Part shown: piece after piece, positions 29,898-38,293 of the stretch
Layout of the letters: each line of letters opens with the position of its first letter
Numbering within the stretch: the stretch's first letter is position 1
Assembly (NCBI RefSeq): GCF_000013605.1
Contig: NC_007908.1
Location: forward strand, 1,922,001 to 1,986,000
DNA from: Rhodoferax ferrireducens T118
Lineage (GTDB): Bacteria > Pseudomonadota > Gammaproteobacteria > Burkholderiales > Burkholderiaceae_C
Length of the DNA stretch: 64,000 nt
Direction: 5' to 3'
Translations under genes and position numbers: made by a program
The notes under the pieces: generated by a model
Databases searched by the model: none
What the model was told of the DNA's origin: nothing
The model's input: only the letters and a program-made list of their open reading frames with translations

Positions 29898-30146
29898 TCA
29901 GTGGGTGACGAACTCGTAAGCCACGTCTTCGCTCTCCACCATGTCCAGGATGTCGTTCAGGACATCGTTGTCCTCCGTGCTGCTCCAGGTTTCCTCGGGG
30001 TTGCTGGCGAACAGCGGCTCGATGGCAAGGTCCAGAAACTGCTTGTTGGGCAGCTTCAACACGTGCCCGCCTTCCGACGTTTCGACCAGTTCCCAGTCAT
30101 CCGGGACGGACATTTCCAGTTTGATGGTGACGTTGAGTTTCTTCAT
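29898..30146 (-). CDS. Small acidic hypothetical protein
   Basis: An 82-aa product: a beta-strand-like start (KKLNVTIKLEMSVPDDWELV), a middle KLPNKQFLDLAIEPLF and an acidic C-terminus (TEDNDVLNDILDMVESEDVA). No family recognised. ATG preceded by AAGGA on the minus strand; followed at once by the 86-aa gene. Confidence 0.65.
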   Translation of the reverse strand: MKKLNVTIKLEMSVPDDWELVETSEGGHVLKLPNKQFLDLAIEPLFASNPEETWSSTEDNDVLNDILDMVESEDVAYEFVTH

Positions 30147-30200
30147 GGTGTTCCTTTGTGGCTAAGGCCGCAAGGTTAACCCAAGGCGCGTCGAGAATTC

Positions 30201-30683
30201 CTAAACGGGGTTTGTCTTGCCCAGTTGCGCGGCTTCCTTGGCGTACAGCTTGGCCGCGATGTAGTCACCGTGGCTGACGTGCAGCAAACCGGCAACTTTG
30301 CTGATCAGGTGGTTTTCGTTGGCATCCAGGTGCCCGTCTGCATAGGCGACTTGCCACATATATTCCACCACCTGGATCTTTTGGGCCTGCGTGAACTGGT
30401 CGTTCATCGCGCTGGTAAAGCGGAAGTAGTCGTTGGCGCTCTTGGCGGTGTGTTCCGCTTGCGCCAAGAGCCGGGCCAGTTCATCGTCGCTCAAAGCAAA
30501 CTTGTGGCGCAGCGCCGTCACGGTGGCGGCGCGCTCCGCGGCGGTGACGGCGGCGTCGGAGCGCATCACCTCGACCAGCAGCACGGCCGTAGCCAACTGC
30601 AGGCCGTGCGCCTCATCGAAGGTCGACTGGCCGTTGTCAGGCATGAAGAATTGGGTCAGCAGGTTTTTGAGTGGATTCAGCAT
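30201..30683 (-). CDS. TerB-like (tellurite resistance / DjlA-N) domain protein
   Basis: A 160-aa helical protein with LATAVLLVEVMRSDAAVTAAE, the acidic metal-site pattern of TerB-like domains, and VVEYMWQVAYADGHLDANENHLISKVA (shown in part), its second repeat. Members are cytoplasmic and poorly understood, linked with stress and membrane sensing. The gene appears to stand alone. Confidence 0.8.
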   Translation of the reverse strand: MLNPLKNLLTQFFMPDNGQSTFDEAHGLQLATAVLLVEVMRSDAAVTAAERAATVTALRHKFALSDDELARLLAQAEHTAKSANDYFRFTSAMNDQFTQAQKIQVVEYMWQVAYADGHLDANENHLISKVAGLLHVSHGDYIAAKLYAKEAAQLGKTNPV

Positions 30684-30787
30684 GGCTCTGGTTGTTTACG
30701 TCGCCTGTTTGGCGGCATGTTTCAGTTTGGACTGTACGGTGCGGGAAAGGTTGAACGGAAGTCTAACGCTGTCAACGAAGTGAGTGT

Positions 30788-30844
30788 GAAATTGGCCTCT
30801 AGCCCCCGTGGAATATGGATAAGTAGCTACATAAATAGTGGCAA
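30788..30844 (+). repeat. 57-bp interspersed repeat, intergenic copy
   Basis: GAAATTGGCCTCTAGCCCCC, then GTGGAATATGGATAAGTAGC, then TACATAAATAGTGGCA. It lies between the terB-like and Mrr-like genes, immediately after the Mrr-like stop on the minus strand. The 3' inverted repeat is slightly decayed. Confidence 0.8.
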
Positions 30845-30848
30845 CTGC

Positions 30849-31775
30849 TTATCGCATCGCAGCCACCATCGGCAAGCGGGACTTGCAGCGCGGATAGTTG
30901 CTGCAGCCCCAAAACGCAGGGCCACCCTTGGCTGGTGTGCGCTCCACCAGCTTGATGCCACAACTCGCGCAGGTGGGGCGCCAGTATTCGCCTTCATGCG
31001 CCACAGCCAGCAAGGCCTGCTGTTGCTCCGGCGTGCGTTTGGCAATCAATGCCAGCAGGGCAGGGCCGTCCATGGCGTTGATGCCGTTGGCTTTGGCGAA
31101 CTGCTGCGCGTCCGCCGTGTAGGTGGATGTGGTGGCGTAGGTGCCGCGCTTGAGTTGGTGCGAGGCCATCACGCCAAAGAACTCGCGGATCTCTTTCACC
31201 CCCACCGCCTTGCCCTGCCAGTGCTTGCACTGCACCACGGCCACCGGGCCTTGCGCATTGGCCGAGTGCAGCCAGATGTCCACGCCGCCGTCTGCGCCGT
31301 GCGATTGCGAGCGTGTTTCAAACCCGGCTTGGGCAAACAGCGCTTCACACACGGCTTCAAAGCGGCGCCACTCGATGGCGGCAAAGACGGCGGGGCTCCA
31401 GCGGGTTGCGACCTGCCGTGTTGGGGGTGCTGCAGCGCTTGGCGCGCGCCGGTGCGCAGCAATGTCATCCTTAGTGCCTTGCAGCACTGTTCTTTCCGTA
31501 GGTGTGGGTGCGCGCGGAGTGAGTTGGGGCAGGGGATTGGTTTTTGCGATTTTGGCCTGGGTCACATGGTGAATGCCCAACAGCACCACCCCTGCCGCCA
31601 ATGCCAACCAGCCAGGAGTGCGAAGGCCCGCCGCGACGACCTTGAGCATCGGCGAAGAGCCGATGAACCAGGGAATGATCAGAAACCCAAGGCCCAGAGC
31701 GCAAAGCCCAATGCCTTTCTCCTGCAATGTATTGACTGCACGCTTCTGCCGCTTGTTGGACTTTGACCTGGCCAT
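30849..31775 (-). CDS. Membrane-anchored Mrr-like nuclease with zinc finger
   Basis: A 308-aa protein. Two N-terminal membrane segments (LCALGLGFLIIPWFIG and LALAAGVVLLGIH) precede a restriction-endonuclease-like Mrr_cat domain: FEAVCEALFAQAGFETR, GADGGVDIWL and VAVVQCKHWQGKAVGV, giving the E...D...QxK catalytic pattern. The C-terminus has a topoisomerase-type C4 zinc ribbon with CASC and CSNYPRCKS. Such DUF2034-type proteins are thought to cut or guard DNA at the membrane; the target is unknown. Flanked on both sides by copies of the 57-bp repeat. Confidence 0.85.
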   Translation of the reverse strand: MARSKSNKRQKRAVNTLQEKGIGLCALGLGFLIIPWFIGSSPMLKVVAAGLRTPGWLALAAGVVLLGIHHVTQAKIAKTNPLPQLTPRAPTPTERTVLQGTKDDIAAHRRAPSAAAPPTRQVATRWSPAVFAAIEWRRFEAVCEALFAQAGFETRSQSHGADGGVDIWLHSANAQGPVAVVQCKHWQGKAVGVKEIREFFGVMASHQLKRGTYATTSTYTADAQQFAKANGINAMDGPALLALIAKRTPEQQQALLAVAHEGEYWRPTCASCGIKLVERTPAKGGPAFWGCSNYPRCKSRLPMVAAMR

Positions 31776-31836
31776 GTGCTTTTCTCCCTGTTGCTGCCCA
31801 CTATGCGTGTGGGTTGAATGCAGTGTAGCTTCAAGA

Positions 31837-31893
31837 GAAATTGGTTGCTAGCCCCCGTGGAATAAGCGCAAGTAGCTATATAAAATATAGCGT
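31837..31893 (+). repeat. 57-bp interspersed repeat, best-preserved copy
   Basis: GAAATTGGTTGCTAGCCCCC, GTGGAATAAGCGCAAGTA, then GCTATATAAAATATAGC, whose GCTATA/TATAGC ends pair perfectly around TAAAA. It lies between the Mrr-like gene and the PLD pseudogene. Confidence 0.85.
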
Positions 31894-31946
31894 ATTCTTC
31901 GTGCGGCACAGATTCGTCAGCAAGCGGCATTTGCAGCGCAAACGGC

Positions 31947-32664
31947 TCAGACTGGATGGAAGTCTTGCGGCCACAAAAAGTAGGGGCCGAAACGTGACTT
32001 GGCGACGAACTCAACGCCAGCTTTTTCTCCCTTGGGGCTCAAGACATGCTTTTCGCCGTCGAACGCCAGATAGCCTTGCTCAGTAGCGCGATCCAGAAAC
32101 TGCGCTGTTTTCAAACCCAATTTCTGGCCTATCTTGGATGAAGTCAACTTGTCCTCCCTGTTGGCTCCATCAGCACCTTTGTCATCGTCCCGGCTGGACG
32201 CTTCGGGTTCGCTGATCACCCGTTCCAGTGATATACGTACTTCATCGCTGATGCGGATGATGCGCTGGGCTTCTTCATAGGCGTCCTTGTACAACTGACT
32301 GTCCTCAGCGCGTCGAATCAGAATGCCCATCTCGTTGTTGTTGACCTGGCTGAATTCATAGAAATTCAGACTGGTGACGATGCACATCTCTTCATTCATG
32401 TAGCACTTGGCATGCAGGTTTTTGCAGAAGCTGGTGCGGATGTAGGTCAAGCCGCGCAATCACTCAATTTCCTGCGGCCACAACTCACTTTTGCCGTACA
32501 CGATGCGCATGTGTCGATCTTGAGCCTGTTTTTGTCCGCCAGCAGTTCTTTTATGCGGTCGTTGAGCTTGAGAAATGGGCTAATCAGGATTAGTCGGTCG
32601 ACGCACCCTTGATCATCTCTTCAAGGAAATAGTTGGTGGCGCTGGTGTTTAGAAATCTTGTCAT
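31947..32664 (-). pseudogene. Decayed phospholipase-D-like nuclease gene
   Basis: Three pieces of one gene. MTRFLNTSATNYFLEEMIKG begins at 32664 and soon stops. After a frameshift near 32605, RLILISPFLKLNDRIKELLA continues. After another near 32515 the frame MRIVYGKSELWPQEIE meets a TGA (32460-32462) where a Trp is likely. The last 170 codons are open and include the PLD-type HAKCYMNEEMCIVTSLNFYEF (HxK...N). Homologues are PLD-family nucleases, some linked to restriction or DNA repair. The lesions could in principle be sequencing errors, but three within 200 bases point to decay. Confidence 0.8.
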
Positions 32665-32739
32665 TTGAATTCTGATGACCCCCTAATGATGCATCTATTA
32701 GTGTCTGGTCAATTGGAATCTGATCCTAATTCCCATGAA

Positions 32740-33228
32740 TTATTTGCTAGCCAGCGATGTAATTAGTGCAAATGTAAATGCACATCCGAGAAAACCACAA
32801 ACAACGAAAACTGTACCAAAAGACTTGGTGTAGGTAAGACGATTTGTGAATATTGGAAATGTTGCGATAGGGTTTTGCTGGTCAATGGAAAATGGTAAGT
32901 GCTGAACTACTGTCGAATTTTTTAGAAAAAAACTTTCTATTTCTAAAAGAGATTTTTCAGCATTCTTTATCAAGTCTTTTGTTCTTTGGTCTATTTTCCA
33001 GAAAATGAATGCCAACATTGCCATTAATGGCCCAATCATTATTGTCAAATGTGAGTCGGCGAATTGCGGCTTCGACTGAAGTACAAAAAAACCAGCTCCA
33101 ATGAGTGCAGTCTCGAGTGTTATAAAAAATTGAAAAGCACTCATCCTCTGTTGTGCATGTAGGGAAAAATAGTTCCAACAGTGATTTCTGATTTCCGATT
33201 CGATGGATGGGTCAAAGGATGAGCTCAT
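32740..33228 (-). CDS. Small membrane protein of the accessory cassette
   Basis: A 162-aa protein with three likely membrane segments (FITLETALIGAGFFVLQ, LTIMIGPLMAMLAFIFW, GTVFVVCGFLGCAFTFALI). A charged helix IDQRTKDLIKNAEKSLLEIE lies between the second and third. The N-terminus WNYFSLHAQQRMSAFQFF resembles RipA-type or SLATT-like small membrane proteins, but I am not certain of either. The start overlaps the stop of the 650-aa HTH protein gene by 4 bases, so the two are translated together. AT-rich compared with flanking genes, which suggests transfer. Possibly the membrane effector of a defence cassette. Confidence 0.7.
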   Translation of the reverse strand: MSSSFDPSIESEIRNHCWNYFSLHAQQRMSAFQFFITLETALIGAGFFVLQSKPQFADSHLTIMIGPLMAMLAFIFWKIDQRTKDLIKNAEKSLLEIESFFLKNSTVVQHLPFSIDQQNPIATFPIFTNRLTYTKSFGTVFVVCGFLGCAFTFALITSLASK

Positions 33229-35177
33229 AAATTTACTTGGTGATAGTGCATTGAGAATGCATTTAATAGAAGGCGATTTCGGGAAATAACTCGAACGGTA
33301 CTGCCAGTATCTTTCTCTATTAGTCTATAATTAGCCGAGTCTTTTATAAACTCTAGTGACAAATTATTTTTGATTAATTTCGAGAGTATCGTGGCGCATT
33401 GGTCCACCGTTCGAACAACCAAAATTCCATTTAGAACTCCTGTAGAGAGGATAACTTGGAGAGCCAGCGGATGAATTTCTCTGAATAATCTAGCGCGTCG
33501 CTCGAAGATTATTGCATTGGCTACAAATGCATTGATTATGGACTCACGAAAATCTTGGATCGAGATGGATGTGTGGTCTCCTCTTTTGCAGGCGTCGAGC
33601 CATTTTCTGTATTTGGACCGGAAATTCTCGGGAATCCTACTTTGTTCCTCATAGAGATCAAAATCGGCCCAGTGAGTCTCAGCAATTTGACCAAGTTCAG
33701 AATCGTCTAACATAACTAGTAGCGCAGTCAGAACATATCCGAATATCGCTTGCTGGTCGACACTTTCATCAATAGAATCGCGCTCTTTGTCATCAAGCAT
33801 GCCCAATAATTCAATTCTATTTTTCTTGAACAAACTTTCTGTGTCGTGTGAGCCATCCGGAAAACTAAGTCTTGGAACATAGACGATTACAGGCTTACCT
33901 TGTCCAAGCGCAACACTGGCCTCAGAATCTTTGCCAAAAGTGTCAGTTTTCTGTGCCATGTAAATAGTCACTGATGCGCGTTTAAGCATCAGTGCCTCCA
34001 CTAATCCCTTTGCTATTCTGTCGTCTATCCACGATTGTGTTGGATTGAAGTGGCGTAGTTTTAGGTCTTTTACTTGGCTGTGAAAAAATAATTTTTCGGT
34101 AAAGGTATTGACAGAAACAAAGTCGGCGTCTGAGCGCATGGATGTTGCTACGTATACGTCCAAAAAATCAGAGGCCAAGTAGAATGCCAAATTCTCCAAT
34201 GCTTGCATCTGAGTGTGGCCCATTTGTTTGATCTCGTCATCTGATTTTGGTGCAAGCCTGTCTGCTTCCAGATCAATCTCGTCCGCACTAGGTGCAAACA
34301 ATGATGAAAAGAGTCCATGCTGAAAATGAGATTCGAATTTTCGGAGCAATGAATCCATTCGAATTTTTGTTTTACTTGGAATATCTGCTATCGCTCTGCT
34401 TGGATCTTTCTCACGAAATGCTGTCGCTAAACTCTTCAGAAATCGACTCAGAGTTCCCCGTTCATCATTCTCCTGTTTCACTCGCGCGGCGGAGATGTAT
34501 CCTAGATCAGGTAATCTCTCATCAACAATCTCGTTGGGTATTTTCCAGTCAGCACGATCACTGTATCCCTTAATATCTTTTATATCAATTGCCGCAAGAC
34601 ACTGATCGATGTTAGTTGCCTTGTTCAGTTTTTCGTAACCATCTTCGAAAGTGCTATACATTCGGACGGCATCTTCTTGGTAGATTAATACCGAATTTCG
34701 AAATGCGGTTGGTGAAGTAAAACTATTAGTCTTAAAGTACTTCTTGAAGAACTGTTGGCTAGCAGGCCTAACGCCGTAGAAAACTAATATGCTATTGAAG
34801 AGATTGTGAAGTTGAAACTCTGAATTGGTGCCGTCGAACAGGCGTTTTATGGCCTTATCTGCAACAAGGCGAGTACTAGTTTCATGTCTGTCAAGCGTGA
34901 CACTCCGACCGCACAACTCAGCTAATTGCTCCTCAAAATCTGATCGTGTTTGAACGTCTTGATCTAGAAACTCCATCCAATAATTTTTTGGAATATCGAG
35001 GTGGATGCAAATTTGTTCCAAAATATCTGCTCTTGGCAGACGAAGACCTTGTTCAAGATGTGCGATATTGGATCGGTTGATTCCAGGTAGTGCACTACTA
35101 AGTGCATCTTGTGACAATTTTTTGTGTTCACGCATGGACTTCACCAGTTCACCAAGTCGTTCTCGAGAATTTTGCAT
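33225..35177 (-). CDS. HTH protein with deoxyribosyltransferase/TIR-like domain
   Basis: A 650-aa protein. Residues about 6-63 are an XRE-type helix-turn-helix (LGELVKSMREHKKLSQDALS...NRSNIAHLEQG). A long helical middle follows. Residues about 338-437 look like a Rossmannoid domain of the nucleoside deoxyribosyltransferase/TIR-like sort: DVYVATSMRSDADF, then RHFNPTQSWIDDRIAKGLVE, then TDTFGKDSEASVALGQGKPV with a candidate catalytic Glu at about 419, then VIVYVP. The C-terminal 200 residues are helical and unrecognised. The domain call is by eye and not certain. It lies between a methylase and a small membrane gene, AT-rich, in a region of decayed defence genes. Confidence 0.65.
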   Translation of the reverse strand: MQNSRERLGELVKSMREHKKLSQDALSSALPGINRSNIAHLEQGLRLPRADILEQICIHLDIPKNYWMEFLDQDVQTRSDFEEQLAELCGRSVTLDRHETSTRLVADKAIKRLFDGTNSEFQLHNLFNSILVFYGVRPASQQFFKKYFKTNSFTSPTAFRNSVLIYQEDAVRMYSTFEDGYEKLNKATNIDQCLAAIDIKDIKGYSDRADWKIPNEIVDERLPDLGYISAARVKQENDERGTLSRFLKSLATAFREKDPSRAIADIPSKTKIRMDSLLRKFESHFQHGLFSSLFAPSADEIDLEADRLAPKSDDEIKQMGHTQMQALENLAFYLASDFLDVYVATSMRSDADFVSVNTFTEKLFFHSQVKDLKLRHFNPTQSWIDDRIAKGLVEALMLKRASVTIYMAQKTDTFGKDSEASVALGQGKPVIVYVPRLSFPDGSHDTESLFKKNRIELLGMLDDKERDSIDESVDQQAIFGYVLTALLVMLDDSELGQIAETHWADFDLYEEQSRIPENFRSKYRKWLDACKRGDHTSISIQDFRESIINAFVANAIIFERRARLFREIHPLALQVILSTGVLNGILVVRTVDQCATILSKLIKNNLSLEFIKDSANYRLIEKDTGSTVRVISRNRLLLNAFSMHYHQVNL

Positions 35178-35189
35178 GTGCCGATCTCT

Positions 35190-36011
35190 CTAGTAATTTT
35201 TTACGACAACTTCCGCTGCCATTTTTCTATGCCCAGCAAAACCGGCAATGTTCCTTCGAACTTGTATCGTCGTGCTATTCCATCGTTTGGAGAATCTTGA
35301 GATCTCCGCACATTCGGTGTAGGAGAGCATGAATTTCACTCCTCTTCTATCAGCCGCATTCAGTTCAACCCAGAGATTTTGAATATCTCGCAGGCCAAAA
35401 GAACTGGCGTCATACTCGCAAAATTCATTGTGTTCCTTGGAGGCGTAGGGTGGATCGACATACAAGAAATCTCCTCTTTTAGTACGAGAAATCGTTGTTT
35501 TGAAATCGTCGTTTCTGAGTTCGCAGTTATTGAGAAGTCTACTCGCGTCGGATACTTCTTCCCTTGACAGAAGTTTTGAGTTTCGCTGGCCGCTATATGG
35601 AACGTTAAACTGACCGGATTTATTTGTTCGATAAAGCCCGTTAAAGCAAAGCCTATTGAGATAGAGAAAACGCGCGGCGCGCTCCACCTTGGTCAGAGCT
35701 TGCGGTTCAAGTGAACGAACTAAATAATATATTTCTCGATCATCAGGCAAGCTTTCATATTTCTCCATAACTGACTTATTTCTTGATTTAATTAAGTCGA
35801 GTGCATTTATCAACTCCGAGTTGATGTCTGATAGTACTGAACTTGCTGGTTCAGATAAGAAAAATAAACTAGCTGATCCACAAAATGGCTCAATATAGCG
35901 ATGCATAACCTGTGGAAACTGTGGTAAAAGATACTTTGCCAAATATCTCTTACTTCCTGCCCAGCGAAGAATTGGTGTCATTTGGTTTGAGATATTGTTC
36001 CGGAACGCCAT
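35190..36011 (-). CDS. Dam-type DNA adenine-N6 methyltransferase
   Basis: A 273-aa D12-class methylase. LRWAGSKRYLAKYLLP (motif X), YIEPFCGSASLFF (SAM motif I), LNRLCFNGLYRTNKSGQFNV as in Dam enzymes, and the catalytic DPPY at residues 186-189 are all present. Similarity in the target region to E. coli Dam suggests GATC recognition, which is inference. M11 is an alternative start. No cognate restriction enzyme is adjacent; instead it is followed 12 bases later by the 650-aa HTH protein gene, so it probably belongs to the same three-gene unit. AT-rich. Confidence 0.88.
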   Translation of the reverse strand: MAFRNNISNQMTPILRWAGSKRYLAKYLLPQFPQVMHRYIEPFCGSASLFFLSEPASSVLSDINSELINALDLIKSRNKSVMEKYESLPDDREIYYLVRSLEPQALTKVERAARFLYLNRLCFNGLYRTNKSGQFNVPYSGQRNSKLLSREEVSDASRLLNNCELRNDDFKTTISRTKRGDFLYVDPPYASKEHNEFCEYDASSFGLRDIQNLWVELNAADRRGVKFMLSYTECAEISRFSKRWNSTTIQVRRNIAGFAGHRKMAAEVVVKNY

Positions 36012-36398
36012 CCACGTTGGCGTGCCACGTAACTATTAAATAGGCATCCTCATTGCTGTCTGCATAGTGAGTGATTGTTTTTCTACTATTCAAATCAGCG
36101 TGCCCCCCGCGCTTGACGGCCGGCTGTGCCGTCGTTCCCAATCTTGATGTGTGCGCACTGAGGCCTCGGGCAGTTGCAGAAGATGCGTCTGAAAAAGGCC
36201 GGACTTCATTCTGATATGCGGACTGCTGGCGCGTCAATATGGGTGACCAGCCAGACTTTTCATGCTCGCATTTCACCACGCGTTGAAAGGGGAAGTTCCG
36301 CGCCCAAGTCACGTTTGGCGCCGAGCTGACCCAGTTCTTTGTCAGTCATAAAAATCTATCTCCGTGTCTAAATGGTCACTAGCCCTGCTCTAGATAGC
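36012..36398. other. Intergenic region upstream of dam with antitoxin remnant
   Basis: The first part, AT-rich, must hold the promoter of the dam-HTH-membrane unit on the minus strand. The middle is open in a minus frame of 120 codons that has no recognisable family and no start signal. The right end holds the remnant at 36260-36349. A very weak resemblance to the 57-bp repeat (ACTAGCCCTGCTC...AGATAGCTC) lies at 36370-36402. Confidence 0.4.
36260..36349 (-). pseudogene. N-terminal remnant of an XRE antitoxin-like regulator
   Basis: ATG at 36349 starts MTDKELGQLGAKRDLGAEL, which is the usual N-terminus of HigA/XRE-type regulators, and then the frame ends after 29 codons (MRA-TGA). The rest of the gene (helix-turn-helix) is missing, as if replaced by the neighbouring AT-rich insertion. 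Short, so the call is tentative. Confidence 0.5.
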
Positions 36399-38222
36399 TC
36401 ATCTTCCCCACGAATCCTCCAACCCCACCGCCAGATTAAACACCGGCTTCGCTTTCGTGTGGTCCACCCCATCCGCCACAAAGTACCCATGCCGCTCAAA
36501 CTGAAACTTCTGGTCAGCGCGGGCGCTGGCCAGGGATGGTTCCACAAACGCCGTCACCACTTTCAGGCTGTTTGGGTTCAGGGCCTCGATAAAGTCTTTG
36601 CCGCCCGCGTCGGGTTGGGCCTCCAGAAACAGGCGGTCGTACAGGCGCACTTCAACCGGCAGGCCGTCGGCCACGGCGACCCAGGTGATGACGCCTTTGA
36701 CCTTGACGGCGTCGCTGCCGGGGGTGCCGCTCTTGGTGTCGGGCACCAGCGTGGCTTGTACCTCGGTCACGCGGCCGTCCGCGTCTTTGGTGCAGCCGGT
36801 GCATTCCATGACGTGGCCGTATTTCAGGCGCACCTTGTTGCCGGGGAACAATCTGAAAAATCCTTTGGGCGGCGTTTCTTCAAAGTCCGTGCGGTCAATC
36901 CACACCTCTTTGCCGATCTTGAATGCGCGCTTGCCCAGCTCGGGGTGGTGCGGGTGAAGGGGGGCGGAGCAGTCGTCAAGCTTGCCCGCGCCCATCACGT
37001 CATCCCAGTTGGTCAGCACCAGTTTCACCGGGTCCAGCACGGCCATGGCGCGGGGGGCGCACACGTCCAGCGTTTCGCGCAGGCAGCCTTCCAAAGTTGA
37101 ATAGTCAATCCAGCTGTCGCTTTTGGTGACGCCAATACGTTCGGTAAACAGTTGAATCGCCTCGGGCGTGTAGCCACGCCGGCGCAGGCCGACTATTGTT
37201 GGCATGCGCGGGTCGTCCCAACCCTTGACCTTGTGGTCGTACACCAGTTGCGCCAGCTTGCGCTTGCTGGTCACGACATAGGTCAGGTTCAGGCGGGCAA
37301 ATTCGTACTGGTGCGGGGGTGGGCTACTTAACAGGCCGCCTTCTATCAGGCGCTCCATCAGCCAGTCGTAAAACGGGCGCTGGTCTTCAAATTCGAGCGT
37401 GCAGATGCTGTGGGTGATATTCTCCAGCGCGTCCTCAATCGGGTGGGCAAAGGTGTACATCGGGTAGATGCACCATTTGTCGCCTGTGTTGTGGTGCGTG
37501 GCGCGGCGAATGCGGTAGATGGCGGGGTCGCGCAGGTTGATGTTGGGGCTGGCCATGTCGATCTTGGCGCGCAGCACCATGGCGCCGTCTTCGTGCTGAC
37601 CGTCGCGCATTTCGCGAAAGCGGGCCAGGTTCTCGGCCGGGGTGCGGGCGCGGAACGGGCTGTCGACACCGGGCTTGCCGAAATCGCCCCGGTTGATGCG
37701 GATTTGCTCCACCGTTTGCTCGTCCACATAGGCGTGGCCGGCTTCGATCAAATACTCGGCCGCGCGGTACATGAAGTCGAAGTAGTCGCTGGCCTGGTAG
37801 GGCGTGGCGGTGGGCGAGCCGTTCCACTCAAAGCCCAGCCAGCGCACCGAGTTCATGATGGTGGTGACGTACTCCAGCTTTTCTTTTTCGGGGTTGGTGT
37901 CGTCAAAGCGCAGGTGGCACACGCCGCCAAAGTCGCGCGCCAGGCCAAAGTTCAGGCAAATGCTCTTGGCGTGGCCGATGTGCAGGTAGCCATTGGGCTC
38001 GGGCGGAAAGCGGGTGCGGATCTTGGCCGGGTCAGGCTGACCCTGGGCATGGTGCGCGGCATCACCGGGGCTGCCGGCCCAGCGGCGTGTAGCGTAGGTG
38101 CCGGCGGCCAGGTCATGTTCGATGATCTGGCGCAAAAAGTTGCTGGGTTTGACGGGCTCAGAAGCAGCGGCGGCGGCTTTGGTGGCGTGGGCCGGGGGTG
38201 TTGCGGGGTTGGGGGTGCTCAT
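36399..38222 (-). CDS. glnS: Glutaminyl-tRNA synthetase
   Basis: GlnRS charges tRNA-Gln. The 607-aa class I synthetase has FPPEPNGYLHIGHAKS (HIGH motif), LRFDDTNPEKEK, the tRNA-acceptor segments SICTLEFEDQRPFYDWL and a KMSKS-like VTSKRKL. The C-terminal beta-barrel anticodon domain has DRTDFEETPPKGFFRLFPG. MSTPNP at 38222 is taken as start; 13 in-frame codons upstream are not conserved-looking. An Ala-rich N-terminal extension of about 30 residues precedes the first conserved block (SNFLRQIIEHDL). Confidence 0.97.
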   Translation of the reverse strand: MSTPNPATPPAHATKAAAAASEPVKPSNFLRQIIEHDLAAGTYATRRWAGSPGDAAHHAQGQPDPAKIRTRFPPEPNGYLHIGHAKSICLNFGLARDFGGVCHLRFDDTNPEKEKLEYVTTIMNSVRWLGFEWNGSPTATPYQASDYFDFMYRAAEYLIEAGHAYVDEQTVEQIRINRGDFGKPGVDSPFRARTPAENLARFREMRDGQHEDGAMVLRAKIDMASPNINLRDPAIYRIRRATHHNTGDKWCIYPMYTFAHPIEDALENITHSICTLEFEDQRPFYDWLMERLIEGGLLSSPPPHQYEFARLNLTYVVTSKRKLAQLVYDHKVKGWDDPRMPTIVGLRRRGYTPEAIQLFTERIGVTKSDSWIDYSTLEGCLRETLDVCAPRAMAVLDPVKLVLTNWDDVMGAGKLDDCSAPLHPHHPELGKRAFKIGKEVWIDRTDFEETPPKGFFRLFPGNKVRLKYGHVMECTGCTKDADGRVTEVQATLVPDTKSGTPGSDAVKVKGVITWVAVADGLPVEVRLYDRLFLEAQPDAGGKDFIEALNPNSLKVVTAFVEPSLASARADQKFQFERHGYFVADGVDHTKAKPVFNLAVGLEDSWGR

Positions 38223-38293
38223 GCGAATGATTTTAGACTGCGCAGTGCTCTGAAGTACCATTCTAGGTCCGGCGCGCTCCCTTACCCAACCCT

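Noticed and set aside
30225..31766. 513-codon frame opposite the TerB-like and Mrr-like genes
   Set aside because: It spans two genuine minus-strand genes and the repeat between them; no motif.
35190..36011. Classical type II restriction-modification system
   Set aside because: The methylase has no adjacent endonuclease-like gene; the neighbouring 650-aa protein lacks a visible nuclease motif.
35950..36312. 120-codon minus-strand frame between dam and glnS
   Set aside because: It overlaps the dam start, has no ribosome binding site or family, and is in a different frame from the antitoxin-like remnant.
36370..36402. Possible sixth full copy of the 57-bp repeat
   Set aside because: Only CTAGCCC and a TAGCTC-like piece match; the spacing and the 3' hairpin are lost.
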